Shown here: one piece after another, positions 8,093-15,627 of the stretch
Position numbering within the stretch: position 1 is the first letter of the stretch
How the letters are laid out: each line of letters opens with the position of its first letter
Source: Butyrivibrio sp.
GTDB lineage: Bacteria; Bacillota; Clostridia; Lachnospirales; Lachnospiraceae
Direction of reading: 5' to 3'
Length of the DNA: 64,000 nt
Assembly (NCBI GenBank): GCA_024694565.1
Contig: JAILJR010000118.1
Coordinates: 1 to 64,000 of the forward strand
The notes under the pieces: model-generated
Seen by the model: only the letters and a program-made list of their open reading frames with translations
What the model was told of the DNA's origin: nothing
Database searches by the model: none
Program-made: the position numbers and the translations under genes

Positions 8093-9718
8093 ATGCCTAA
8101 GAGAATGACTCCGGAAGAACTTCTTGGTCGACTTGATACAGCTTTAAGCCAGGGACATATTTTTGCATACTATCAGCCCCAGTACAATCACTCTACAGGA
8201 AGGATGACAGGCGCAGAAGCACTTATGCGCTGGCAGGATCCTGAGTATGGAATGCAGTATCCTTCAGATTTCATTCCTGTGCTTGAGGAGAGTGACATGC
8301 TGTACAGGGCTGATATACAGATGGTGAGGACTACCTGTGCTTTTCAGAGGTACTGCCTGGACAATGAAATCCCAACTGTTCCGATTTCCTTTAATATGTC
8401 AAGGAACGACATTTACAAGCATGAGTATTTCGAAGAGGTTGAGAAGATCCGCAGGGAATATGATGTACCCGTCAGATACATAAGGGTTGAGCTCACCGAA
8501 ACATCAGCCATAGGAGGCGTTGATCTTGTCTCTTCAGTGATAAAAAGGTTCCATGACTACGGCTATGTGGTTGAGATGGACGATTTTGGAAGCGGTTATT
8601 CATCCCTCAATATTTTAAAGGATCTTAATGTAGATATTATCAAGCTCGACCTGAATTTTCTTAACGGAGATATCGGTGGTCGTGGAGGAATAATATTAAG
8701 GTCAATAGTACAGATGACCAAATGGCTCAGAACCCCCATAATCGCGGAGGGTGTCGAGACTGTTGAACAGGCAGATTTCATGAAGAGCATTGGAAGCAAT
8801 TATATTCAGGGCTATCTGTACTCCAGGCCTGTACCGGAAAAAGAGTTTCTTGAAAAACTGGTCACAACACAGCATGAGCCCACAGCAGCCGCGATGAAGC
8901 TGGTGGATACATTTGATGCTGATAAATTCTGGGATCCCAATTCTCTTGAGACTCTGATATTCAGCAATTATGTGGGAGGTGCAGCAATTTTTTCCTACAA
9001 AAACGGCGAGCTTGAAGTGATAAGGGTCAATAAAAAGTATGTATCAGAAATCGGGATGAATCTTTCTGAGAAGGATTTTATTGAGAGCTGCCCCTGGCAT
9101 TACTTTGAACCTGAAGGAAAGGTAATATATCAGCAGGCGATTAACAGAGCCATAGAATCGGGAGAAGAGGAGCGTTGTGATACCTGGAGGGTGCTTAAGT
9201 CCAAATGCTGCGGCGAGGACAGAGTCTGCATAAGGACCTACATGCAGGTTATCGGCAGAGCGGGAGATCAGTATCTGTTCTATGCAATGGTACACAATGT
9301 TACCAAAGAAAAGAAAAACTATGACGAAGTCTTTAACAGTGACCAGCGTTTCAGACATGCAAGTGAACATGCGAACATCTATGCCTGGGAATACGACATT
9401 GCGACAAGGGAGATGAGACCTTGCTTCAGGTGCATGAGAGATCTGGGACTTCCTGCTCTGATAAAGAACTATCCTGAGCCGGCATTCGAGATGGGAATAT
9501 TCCCTCAGGACTATGCAGACATGTACAGGGAATGGCACAGAATGCTCGAGGAGGGTGTTGACAAGCTTGAAGCAGTGATCCCTCTTACAAGAGACCGAAT
9601 TCCATTTGTTGTCAGATATACCACTGAATATGATGAAAACGGCAATCCTGTAAAGGCCTATGGTTCCGCTACATATCTTGACCAGATTGAGGAAGAGGGA
9701 ACCTCTGCCGGGGAGTAG
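8093..9718 (+). CDS. EAL-domain c-di-GMP phosphodiesterase with C-terminal sensor region
   Basis: Predicted cytoplasmic enzyme hydrolysing cyclic di-GMP to pGpG. The EAL domain is N-terminal (about residues 10-255): the signature Glu is in GAEAL (Glu42), with ELTETS, MDDFGSGYSS (Asp163-Asp164), IIAEGVET and GYLYSRP following, so the metal-binding set looks intact. Residues of about 270-540 form a PAS-like, probably sensory region of two segments. There is no GGDEF domain, signal peptide or membrane segment. GAGGT precedes the ATG. A second EAL gene lies 2.3 kb downstream. Confidence 0.9.
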   Translation: MPKRMTPEELLGRLDTALSQGHIFAYYQPQYNHSTGRMTGAEALMRWQDPEYGMQYPSDFIPVLEESDMLYRADIQMVRTTCAFQRYCLDNEIPTVPISFNMSRNDIYKHEYFEEVEKIRREYDVPVRYIRVELTETSAIGGVDLVSSVIKRFHDYGYVVEMDDFGSGYSSLNILKDLNVDIIKLDLNFLNGDIGGRGGIILRSIVQMTKWLRTPIIAEGVETVEQADFMKSIGSNYIQGYLYSRPVPEKEFLEKLVTTQHEPTAAAMKLVDTFDADKFWDPNSLETLIFSNYVGGAAIFSYKNGELEVIRVNKKYVSEIGMNLSEKDFIESCPWHYFEPEGKVIYQQAINRAIESGEEERCDTWRVLKSKCCGEDRVCIRTYMQVIGRAGDQYLFYAMVHNVTKEKKNYDEVFNSDQRFRHASEHANIYAWEYDIATREMRPCFRCMRDLGLPALIKNYPEPAFEMGIFPQDYADMYREWHRMLEEGVDKLEAVIPLTRDRIPFVVRYTTEYDENGNPVKAYGSATYLDQIEEEGTSAGE

Positions 9719-9759
9719 TTATTGATACTTATATCCGCTTTTATATTTTTATGATCATT

Positions 9760-9796
9760 ATGAGCCGGCCTGGCGGGCTTTTGTCGGGCAACTCAT
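9760..9796. repeat. Short relic of the ATGAG...CTCAT palindromic repeat family
   Basis: This 37-bp segment starts ATGAG and ends CTCAT and contains GGCGGGCTTTTGTCGGGCAA. It matches the right end of the ~210-bp elements at 24364-24573 and 32165-32372. CATTAT occurs on both sides, which could be a target duplication or chance. Confidence 0.65.
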
Positions 9797-9803
9797 CATT
9801 ATT

Positions 9804-9853
9804 ATAGAGCTTCCTGCATTTTTTAGAAAAACAGGAAGCTCTATTAACTTTTT
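9804..9853. terminator. Terminator after the first EAL gene, usable on both strands
   Basis: A perfect 13-bp stem, ATAGAGCTTCCTG (9804-9816) with CAGGAAGCTCTAT (9832-9844), followed by TAACTTTTT. It would stop transcription from the EAL gene, and could also stop any minus-strand transcript arriving from the 9.85-10.03 kb segment. Confidence 0.75.
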
Positions 9854-10035
9854 CGTTCCCGCATCCGAAATATAAGACAGATAGCATTGATTGCGTCTTC
9901 ACCTATTTGTACCATCCTGACGCAATAAGCCGCGTTGTCATCAGTCGCCGATGCGCCCGCATCGACTCCTTTTTCCGCCTTGCAATAGATGACAATCCGG
10001 CACAGATGAGTTATTGAATGATCGGGATGGCACAC
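9844..10035 (-). CDS. Possible small protein of unknown function (63 aa)
   Basis: A GTG-started frame ending at the terminator stem. I do not recognise the product. It is not antisense to any known gene, has mixed composition with three spread cysteines, and looks helical near its C-terminus (MVQIGEDAINAI). No ribosome site precedes it, so it may be a gene remnant or chance. Confidence 0.2.
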   Translation of the reverse strand: MCHPDHSITHLCRIVIYCKAEKGVDAGASATDDNAAYCVRMVQIGEDAINAICLIFRMRERKS

Positions 10036-10059
10036 CGGATATGCACAGGAGGTGCGGCA

Positions 10060-10209
10060 ATGAAGTCAGGAGGCGGATCAGCTTCTCTGTCGTCACCATC
10101 AGGAACAGGATCGCCTATGCCTCAGATAAGCTTTATGCCTGCCGGCACAGCGCAAATCCCATCTGTGGAAATGCCCTCCGCCCCGGCTGATGGAGGCATA
10201 TCAATTTAA
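10060..10209 (+). CDS. Possible 49-residue Gly/Ser/Pro-rich peptide
   Basis: ATG at 10060 is preceded by a near-perfect ribosome site, AGGAGGTG (10047-10054), at 5-base spacing. The product is low complexity (MKSGGGSASLSSPSG...), with no membrane segment or known domain. No convincing promoter is visible. The strong ribosome site is the only positive evidence. Confidence 0.3.
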   Translation: MKSGGGSASLSSPSGTGSPMPQISFMPAGTAQIPSVEMPSAPADGGISI

Positions 10210-10246
10210 GTATTCAAAAGTATTCAAAATTTCAGACTATTTTTCG

Positions 10247-10285
10247 AAAAAAAAAGCGGGAAACGCATAACTAATGCGTTTCCCG
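10247..10285 (-). terminator. Terminator of tRNA-Met
   Basis: On the minus strand a 12-bp stem, CGGGAAACGCAT/ATGCGTTTCCCG (10274-10285 with 10257-10268), is followed by a run of nine T. It lies directly downstream of the tRNA gene. Confidence 0.9.
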
Positions 10286-10299
10286 TATCTTTAATCTAG

Positions 10300-10373
10300 T
10301 AGCGAGAGGGGGACTTGAACCCTCGACACCGCGGGTATGAACCGCGTGCTCTAGCCAGCTGAGCTATCTCGCC
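10300..10373 (-). tRNA. tRNA-Met (CAT), elongator type
   Basis: Read on the minus strand it folds as a cloverleaf: acceptor GGCGAGA/TCTCGCT (G-U closing pair), D stem GCTC/GAGC, anticodon stem CGCGG/CCGCG with loop TTCATAC (anticodon CAT), and T stem GAGGG/CCCCC with TTCAAGT. Discriminator A. The CCA end is not encoded. Its acceptor and D arm resemble Bacillus elongator tRNA-Met rather than initiator tRNA (which starts CGCGGG) or tRNA-Ile2. It has its own promoter and terminator. Confidence 0.93.
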
Positions 10374-10406
10374 ATATTTTGTCTACTTGGTGCAGCCGAC
10401 TAAAAT

Positions 10407-10436
10407 ACTATAACCCAATTCCATATTGATTGTCAA
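10407..10436 (-). promoter_or_regulatory. Promoter of tRNA-Met
   Basis: On the minus strand: TTGACA (10431-10436), an 18-base spacer, then TATAGT (10407-10412), about 34 bases before the tRNA 5' end. The rest of the 10374-10687 gap holds the leader of the GH13 gene; I see no clear plus-strand promoter in it. Confidence 0.8.
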
Positions 10437-10687
10437 TACAAAAATTAAAAAAGTTGCATTTTAATTTTTGTTTGTATTTTGCTGTATTTTGCAGGCTCGT
10501 TTTTATTGTACAATGGATGTATTGGGAATGGTAGTGAGTGATTGAGCGCTGCTGTCCGGAAGATTTGTCGGTACAATTCATTTGCGGCCGACATTTGCGG
10601 CTTTAGACAATAAGGTGAAGAAATGATCAGGACGCTGTGCCGGACCGGCAGAGAATGCAGCGCATTTACAGCAAAGGAGGAAATGAC

Positions 10688-11998
10688 ATGTGGGCATTTG
10701 AAACATCTTTTTATCAGATCTATCCGTTGGGGTTCTGTGGGGCACCCTTTGAGAATGACGGCAACCTTGAACACAGGATTTTGAAGGTCATCGACTGGAT
10801 TCCGCACCTTGAAAAGCTGGGCGTGGGAGCAGTGATGTTTAACCCGGTATTTGAGTCGGATACTCACGGATACAATACCCGCGACTATAAAAAGATAGAT
10901 GTGAGGCTTGGAACAAACGAGGACTTCAAAAAGGTGTGTGATGCCCTCCATGAAAAAGGAATAAAGGTTGTCCTGGACGGCGTGTTCAACCACGCGGGCA
11001 GAGGCTTCTTTGGATTTAAGGATGTGCAGGAGAAGAGATGGGATTCACAGTACAAGGACTGGTTCCACATAAGCTTTGACGGCAACAGCTACTACAATGA
11101 CGGCTTCTGGTATGAGGGCTGGGAAGGAAACTTCGATCTTGTAAAGCTAAATCTCAGAAATCCTCAGGTTGTCGACTATCTTCTCGACAGCATCAGGTAC
11201 TGGATAAGTGAATTTGATATCGACGGACTTCGCCTTGACGTTGCATACTGCGTGGAAAGTGATTTCCTCAGAAGACTCCGCTATGAATCAAGCAGCTGGA
11301 AGGATGAGTTTTTCCTGATGGGAGAGATGATCGGCGGCGATTACAATCGCATAATGGGAGATGATCTTTGTCACAGTGCGACTAATTACGACTGTTATAA
11401 AGGAATGTTCTCAGCCTTTAACAGCATGAACCTCTTTGAGATAATCCACTCTTTGAAGCGGCAGTTTGGCCCGGAGCAGTGGACCCTCTATAAGGGCAGA
11501 CACCTTTTATCCTTTGTGGACAATCATGATGTCAGCAGGATCGCAAGCATACTTAACAACCCTGAGCACCTTAAGCTTATCTACACCCTTATGTTTGGCA
11601 TGCCGGGAATTCCAACTATCTACTACGGAAGCGAATGGGGAGAGAAGGCAGACAAGAATCAGGGAGATCCGGCACTTCGCCCGTGCTTTGATAAACCGCA
11701 GTGGAATGAACTTACTGACCACATAGCTGCTCTCTGCAGGGCACAGAAAGCCAACAAGGCCCTGAATTACGGAGATTTTTCAGCACCGCTCCTCACAAAC
11801 AGACAGTGTATCTTTGAGCGCCAGATCGACGGTGAAAGAGCAATGATAGTAATAAATGCAGATGCTGAGCCCTTCCGCGCCCACTTCAACGCAAGAGCCG
11901 GCCGCGCCAAAGACCTGATCACCGGCAAAATGGTAGATTTCGGCGGCGGTCTGGAAGTTCCGGGCTGCACATCCTACCTGTTGTCAGAACTTGACTAA
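10688..11998 (+). CDS. GH13 alpha-amylase-family glycoside hydrolase
   Basis: A cytoplasmic (no signal peptide) alpha-glucan-active enzyme of about 436 aa, probably acting on maltodextrins or cyclodextrins taken up by the cell. The (beta/alpha)8 barrel motifs are complete: DGVFNH, nucleophile Asp184 in DGLRLDVA, acid/base Glu213 in MGEMIGG, and transition-state Asp281 in FVDNHD. A small C-terminal beta domain follows. The ATG at 10688 has AAAGGAGG seven bases upstream; the open frame extends further but without a ribosome site. Exact specificity cannot be read from sequence. Confidence 0.9.
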   Translation: MWAFETSFYQIYPLGFCGAPFENDGNLEHRILKVIDWIPHLEKLGVGAVMFNPVFESDTHGYNTRDYKKIDVRLGTNEDFKKVCDALHEKGIKVVLDGVFNHAGRGFFGFKDVQEKRWDSQYKDWFHISFDGNSYYNDGFWYEGWEGNFDLVKLNLRNPQVVDYLLDSIRYWISEFDIDGLRLDVAYCVESDFLRRLRYESSSWKDEFFLMGEMIGGDYNRIMGDDLCHSATNYDCYKGMFSAFNSMNLFEIIHSLKRQFGPEQWTLYKGRHLLSFVDNHDVSRIASILNNPEHLKLIYTLMFGMPGIPTIYYGSEWGEKADKNQGDPALRPCFDKPQWNELTDHIAALCRAQKANKALNYGDFSAPLLTNRQCIFERQIDGERAMIVINADAEPFRAHFNARAGRAKDLITGKMVDFGGGLEVPGCTSYLLSELD

Positions 11999-12006
11999 GC
12001 TTTACT

Positions 12007-12042
12007 TGTAAATACCTGCCAACCTGTTATATAATCGTTGTA
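12007..12042 (+). promoter_or_regulatory. Promoter placing the transcript start at the ATG
   Basis: TTGTAA (12007-12012), a 17-base spacer and TATAAT (12030-12035). The expected first base of the transcript is about 12042, the A of the EAL gene's ATG. No ribosome site is present, so a leaderless mRNA is inferred. Confidence 0.65.
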
Positions 12043-13943
12043 TGGAAATACGTACACCGATTGTTGCAATTTTAGTATTAACTATACTAATCATAATGTA
12101 TCTGAGGAAGAACATGCCCCGGGTATTTTCAACGCGCGTGTTCTTCTTCTTTTTAGTGTCTGCATATATAAACGTCATCTGTGAAGTGATAGAGGGAGCA
12201 GTGTTCAGATATCTTGACAACAGCTTTCATGTTCTCAGGCGCACATCGCAGAGCTTATATGTAGGAACTCTTCTTCTTTGCGCTTTTATGATCTCGCTTT
12301 ATGTATATGCCAAGGTGCAGCGTGGACATTCTGTCTTGAGAACGGTCATTCTTATACAGGCAATTCCTATGCTTATTGGTCTGGTGGCTCTCTTTTTTGG
12401 AAAGGTCTACTACACAACAAATGCAGCAGGAGAGTATTACAACTATGGCCCGGCTATAATGCTGTGTTACATCATAGGTTTTTTGTATATCACTATAACC
12501 ATTATCGCTATATATGTGTACAGAAGCAGGATGAGTAAAGAAAACTTTGTGGCGATAATGGCAGGCCTTTTGGTTTGGGCGGTCTCGGCTCTGGTACAGC
12601 TGCGCTTCCATGGCCTTCAGGTCTCCTCCGTTGCAATGATGCTCATGGCACTGATCCTGTTTTTGTCTATGGAGAACCCCAAAGAGTACTACGAGAAATC
12701 AATAGACAATGTGAGGAATATTGATGCATTTAAACTGACTCTTGTTGAGATGTTTGGCTATAAAAAGGATTTCTTTATCGTGTCCGTGGTTTTCACGGGA
12801 AAGACCTCGATCCTTTCGGGAGAGGACAGGAAAATGCTGGTATCACTCCAGGAGAATATGGCCAGAATGTCGGAGAATGAGATAGATGAGTCAGCGTATC
12901 TGTCAGGCTGGAACACACTGAGCTTTATTATTTCAAATCCTGAAAAAGTGGAAAAGCTGATGGGGCTCGTAAATAACTACAAGGATGACAGCGGAAATTT
13001 TAAGTTTACCTACGTTGTTCTGGAGGTTCCGAAGTATACCAGGGATGTGGATGAGGCTCTTCAGGTTCTCAACTATGTATCAAACGAATACATATATACC
13101 CAGTCGTCGCCTAACCTTGTCATAGATGAGACTGTCATCGACAAGATGACAGTAAGGAACAATATTGAGGATATTGTCAGGAAGGCGACTATGGACAAGG
13201 CCTTTGAGGTATATTATCAGCCCATCCTCAATGTGCAGGAAGGCTGCTTTTCATCAGCTGAGGCACTTGTCAGGCTGAAAAGACCTGATTCGGAAAGATA
13301 TATTTCTCCCGAGGACTTCATTCCAATCGCTGAGAAGATAGGTCTTATCCTGGAGATAGACGATCTTGTATTCGAAAAGGTCTGTTCGTTCATTTCAAGA
13401 GAAAAGCTTTCTGATTACGGTATCAGAATCGTGGAGGTTAATCTTTCGGGAAATGAGGTTGTGGATCGTCAGACCTACACAAGGCTCCTTGGCAAGATGG
13501 AGAAGTACAATATTCCTCCGAGCATGATCAATTTTGAGATAACAGAAACCGCCTATATTAATAATGACGAGGTGTTCAAGGACAACGTCCAGAAGCTCAA
13601 GGATATGGGCTCAACATTTTCCATGGATGATTTCGGATCCGGCTATTCGAATCTCCTGGAGCTACTCAAGATGGAGTACAAGCTGGTTAAGATGGACAAG
13701 GAGTTCATCTGGAAGTGCCTTGATAAGACAAGGCCTGAGAATATGAGGATGCTTGAGTATTCAATAGGCTTTTTGAAGGACTACGGCCTTCACGTTCTTG
13801 CTGAAGGTGTAGAAACTTTGGAAATGGCTGAAATTCTCATCGAAAAAGGTGTAGAATATCTACAGGGATTTTACTATTCAAAACCGTTACCGGAAGATAA
13901 ATATATCGAGTTTCTTAAGCAACAGAAAGGAGAAGGTCAATGA
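12042..13943 (+). CDS. Membrane-bound EAL-domain c-di-GMP phosphodiesterase
   Basis: Seven or so hydrophobic segments fill residues 1-215 (a 7TM-type sensor). A region at about 225-385 has the size and position of a GGDEF domain but lacks the GGDEF motif. A complete EAL domain follows from about 395: AEAL with Glu407, VNLSGNE, FEITETA, MDDFGSGYSN, LVKMDKEF, VLAEGVET and LQGFYYSKP. It should therefore degrade c-di-GMP in response to a membrane or extracellular signal. The stop overlaps the next ATG by four bases. There is no ribosome site, and the promoter position suggests a leaderless transcript. Confidence 0.9.
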   Translation: MEIRTPIVAILVLTILIIMYLRKNMPRVFSTRVFFFFLVSAYINVICEVIEGAVFRYLDNSFHVLRRTSQSLYVGTLLLCAFMISLYVYAKVQRGHSVLRTVILIQAIPMLIGLVALFFGKVYYTTNAAGEYYNYGPAIMLCYIIGFLYITITIIAIYVYRSRMSKENFVAIMAGLLVWAVSALVQLRFHGLQVSSVAMMLMALILFLSMENPKEYYEKSIDNVRNIDAFKLTLVEMFGYKKDFFIVSVVFTGKTSILSGEDRKMLVSLQENMARMSENEIDESAYLSGWNTLSFIISNPEKVEKLMGLVNNYKDDSGNFKFTYVVLEVPKYTRDVDEALQVLNYVSNEYIYTQSSPNLVIDETVIDKMTVRNNIEDIVRKATMDKAFEVYYQPILNVQEGCFSSAEALVRLKRPDSERYISPEDFIPIAEKIGLILEIDDLVFEKVCSFISREKLSDYGIRIVEVNLSGNEVVDRQTYTRLLGKMEKYNIPPSMINFEITETAYINNDEVFKDNVQKLKDMGSTFSMDDFGSGYSNLLELLKMEYKLVKMDKEFIWKCLDKTRPENMRMLEYSIGFLKDYGLHVLAEGVETLEMAEILIEKGVEYLQGFYYSKPLPEDKYIEFLKQQKGEGQ

Positions 13944-14377
13944 ACGAAGCTCTTTATGAAGCAGTTTTTTGCTACACTGATAAGAAGGTGGATCCATTTG
14001 CCAGGTCATATGTTGATTTTGATAGGATAATAGCTGATATGAAGCTTGTTGGCTATGAAATCAACTCTTTTAATATCGCTCATCAGATCGTTCTTGAAGA
14101 GCTTGATTATCTGATTAAGAAAAAGGGACAGATCATGGAGCTTGCGATGGATATGGACAACAGGGACGAGTTCTGCAGGCAGAAATACGGACTTTCATTC
14201 AAGGATATTGATGCTCTCGATCCCGCTCATGACTTTGAGTTTGACATAAAGAGCGGCCAGGTGATCTTTTATCTCGTTCACGAAGCTCAGCACAAAGAGC
14301 AGGAATATTTGATCCTCTTCCAAAAAGAACTCGAGCAGTTTATAAACAGAACCGGGTTCAGCTTTGTCAGTGCGTAA
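13940..14377 (+). CDS. Conserved-looking protein of unknown function (145 aa)
   Basis: I do not recognise the family. It is acidic, predicted mostly helical, soluble, and has no signal peptide. Its ATG overlaps the stop of the upstream EAL phosphodiesterase (ATGA), and AGAAAGGAG lies 7-15 bases upstream, so the two are probably translated together. A role in the same signalling circuit is possible but unproven. Confidence 0.8.
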   Translation: MNEALYEAVFCYTDKKVDPFARSYVDFDRIIADMKLVGYEINSFNIAHQIVLEELDYLIKKKGQIMELAMDMDNRDEFCRQKYGLSFKDIDALDPAHDFEFDIKSGQVIFYLVHEAQHKEQEYLILFQKELEQFINRTGFSFVSA

Positions 14378-14392
14378 CCTTAAGGCGGAAAA

Positions 14393-14950
14393 ATGATCTT
14401 AGAGACAAGGCGATTGATTCTAAGAGGCTGGAGAGACGAGGATGCTCCTGGCCTCTTTAAATATGCAAAGGATGAAAGGGTTGGTCCTGCCGCAGGGTGG
14501 CTTCCACACACAGATGTAAGATACTCGAGAGCCGTTATAAGGACAATTCTTTCAAAGGAAGAGGTCTACTGCATCTGCCTTAAGGGAAACAGAAATGAAC
14601 CTATTGGGAGCATCGGACTTACACTTGAGGGCAGCAGTGAGAGACCTCTGGATGAGGGCACAGCGGAGCTTGGATATTGGCTGGGAGTTCCCTTTTGGGG
14701 GCAGGGAATCGCCAGTGAGGCGGCAGGGGAGATAATAAGGCACGGCTTTGATGATCTCGCCCTAAAGGGGATATTTTGCGCTTATTTTATGGGCAATGAA
14801 AGATCAAGAAGAGTAATGTTTAAATGTGGCTTTAAGCATCATCATACAAACCTTGAATCAAAAATTCCCATGCTTGGGGAAACAAGAGTTGAATATTTCA
14901 ACTACCTCTCATTTGAGGAATGGAAATGTAATAAAACAAAATTTTTATGA
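14393..14950 (+). CDS. GNAT acetyltransferase, RimJ/RimL type
   Basis: Acetyl-CoA-dependent N-acetyltransferase of 185 aa. The start LETRRLILRGWRDEDA is typical of the ribosomal-protein acetyltransferase branch. ELGYWLGVPFWGQGIASEA is the beta4-alpha3 acetyl-CoA site, and NERSRRVMFKCGF the NxxS-type C-terminal motif. Substrate unknown. It begins 16 bases after the preceding gene and probably shares its transcript. Confidence 0.88.
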   Translation: MILETRRLILRGWRDEDAPGLFKYAKDERVGPAAGWLPHTDVRYSRAVIRTILSKEEVYCICLKGNRNEPIGSIGLTLEGSSERPLDEGTAELGYWLGVPFWGQGIASEAAGEIIRHGFDDLALKGIFCAYFMGNERSRRVMFKCGFKHHHTNLESKIPMLGETRVEYFNYLSFEEWKCNKTKFL

Positions 14951-15004
14951 TTGGCTCCAATTATAAATTTTATAAATAAACTTGTTACGAAAAATGTAAT
15001 ATTG

Positions 15005-15035
15005 TGGTATAATTTAAACACTGAAAGCGCTTTCA
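15005..15035 (+). promoter_or_regulatory. CarD-gene promoter with cre-like operator
   Basis: An extended -10, TGGTATAAT (15005-15013), with a distant TTGTTA (14982-14987). Nine bases downstream is TGAAAGCGCTTTCA (15022-15035), a perfect 14-bp palindrome that matches every fixed position of the CcpA/LacI-family cre consensus TGNAANCGNTNNCA. At the expected transcription start it should act as a repressor site. Binding by CcpA or another LacI-type protein is inference. Confidence 0.65.
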
Positions 15036-15075
15036 TGGGGCGTGGGCTGTTGTTTTTCAAATTAAGGAGGCACAG

Positions 15076-15594
15076 ATGTTAAATATTGGAGAATGCGTAA
15101 TATACGGGAGTCATGGCCTTTGCAGGGTAAATGACATCCTGGTACCGTCGTTTCTCGAGAGAGGGAAGGAAAAAGAGTATTATCAGATGGTTTCAGCTGT
15201 TGATGCCGGAAGTGTACTGTATGTTCCGGTTGATGGTGCAGAAGACAAGATCCGTGATGTCATAGGAACGGATGACGCAGAGAGCCTTATTGATGAGATT
15301 GTTGAGACTCCTTTACTTGAGCTTCCTGAGGGCAAGAAGGCTGAACCGGCTATAATGGAGGTTATTAAGAGGAATCTGACTGATGAGATGATGAGCCTTG
15401 TCAAGTCACTGCGCAGGATCAAGGCAGTGCGCGAGGCAGAGGGCAAGAAGTTTGCAGCGCTGAATGAGAAATACCTGAATATGGCGGAGAAGCTTCTTTA
15501 CACCGAGCTTGCTTTTTCACTTAAGACTGAGAAGGATGACATCAAGACCAGGGTAATAGATGAACTTTCACACCTTTCTTTAGAGACTGCTTGA
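15076..15594 (+). CDS. CarD-family RNA polymerase-binding regulator
   Basis: CarD proteins bind the RNA polymerase beta subunit through a Tudor-like domain and alter open-complex stability. The N-terminal RNAP-interaction domain is clear (MLNIGECVIYGSHGLCRV, residues 1-60), followed by a helical C-terminal domain. 172 aa, the usual length. AAGGAGG precedes the ATG. A cre-like palindrome sits at its transcription start, so its level may follow carbon supply. Its stop codon lies inside the loop of its own terminator. Confidence 0.93.
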   Translation: MLNIGECVIYGSHGLCRVNDILVPSFLERGKEKEYYQMVSAVDAGSVLYVPVDGAEDKIRDVIGTDDAESLIDEIVETPLLELPEGKKAEPAIMEVIKRNLTDEMMSLVKSLRRIKAVREAEGKKFAALNEKYLNMAEKLLYTELAFSLKTEKDDIKTRVIDELSHLSLETA

Positions 15595-15610
15595 AGCAGT
15601 CTCTTTTCTT
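15582..15610 (+). terminator. Terminator of the CarD gene
   Basis: AGAGACTGC (15582-15590), loop TTGAA, GCAGTCTCT (15596-15604), then TTTCTT. The stop codon TGA is in the loop. The loop base run TTGAAG (15591-15596) also lies 18 bases upstream of TATACT (15615-15620), so the hairpin overlaps the promoter of the next gene. Confidence 0.85.
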
Positions 15611-15627
15611 ATGTTATACTTTTTTCT
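15591..15627 (+). promoter_or_regulatory. Promoter of the alanyl-tRNA editing gene
   Basis: TTGAAG (15591-15596), an 18-base spacer and TATACT (15615-15620). The expected start of transcription is one base before, or at, the ATG at 15628, and no ribosome site exists, so the mRNA is likely leaderless. Confidence 0.6.

Noticed and set aside
10445..10993. 182-codon minus-strand frame
   Set aside because: Overlaps the tRNA upstream region and the GH13 coding start antisense; no family features.
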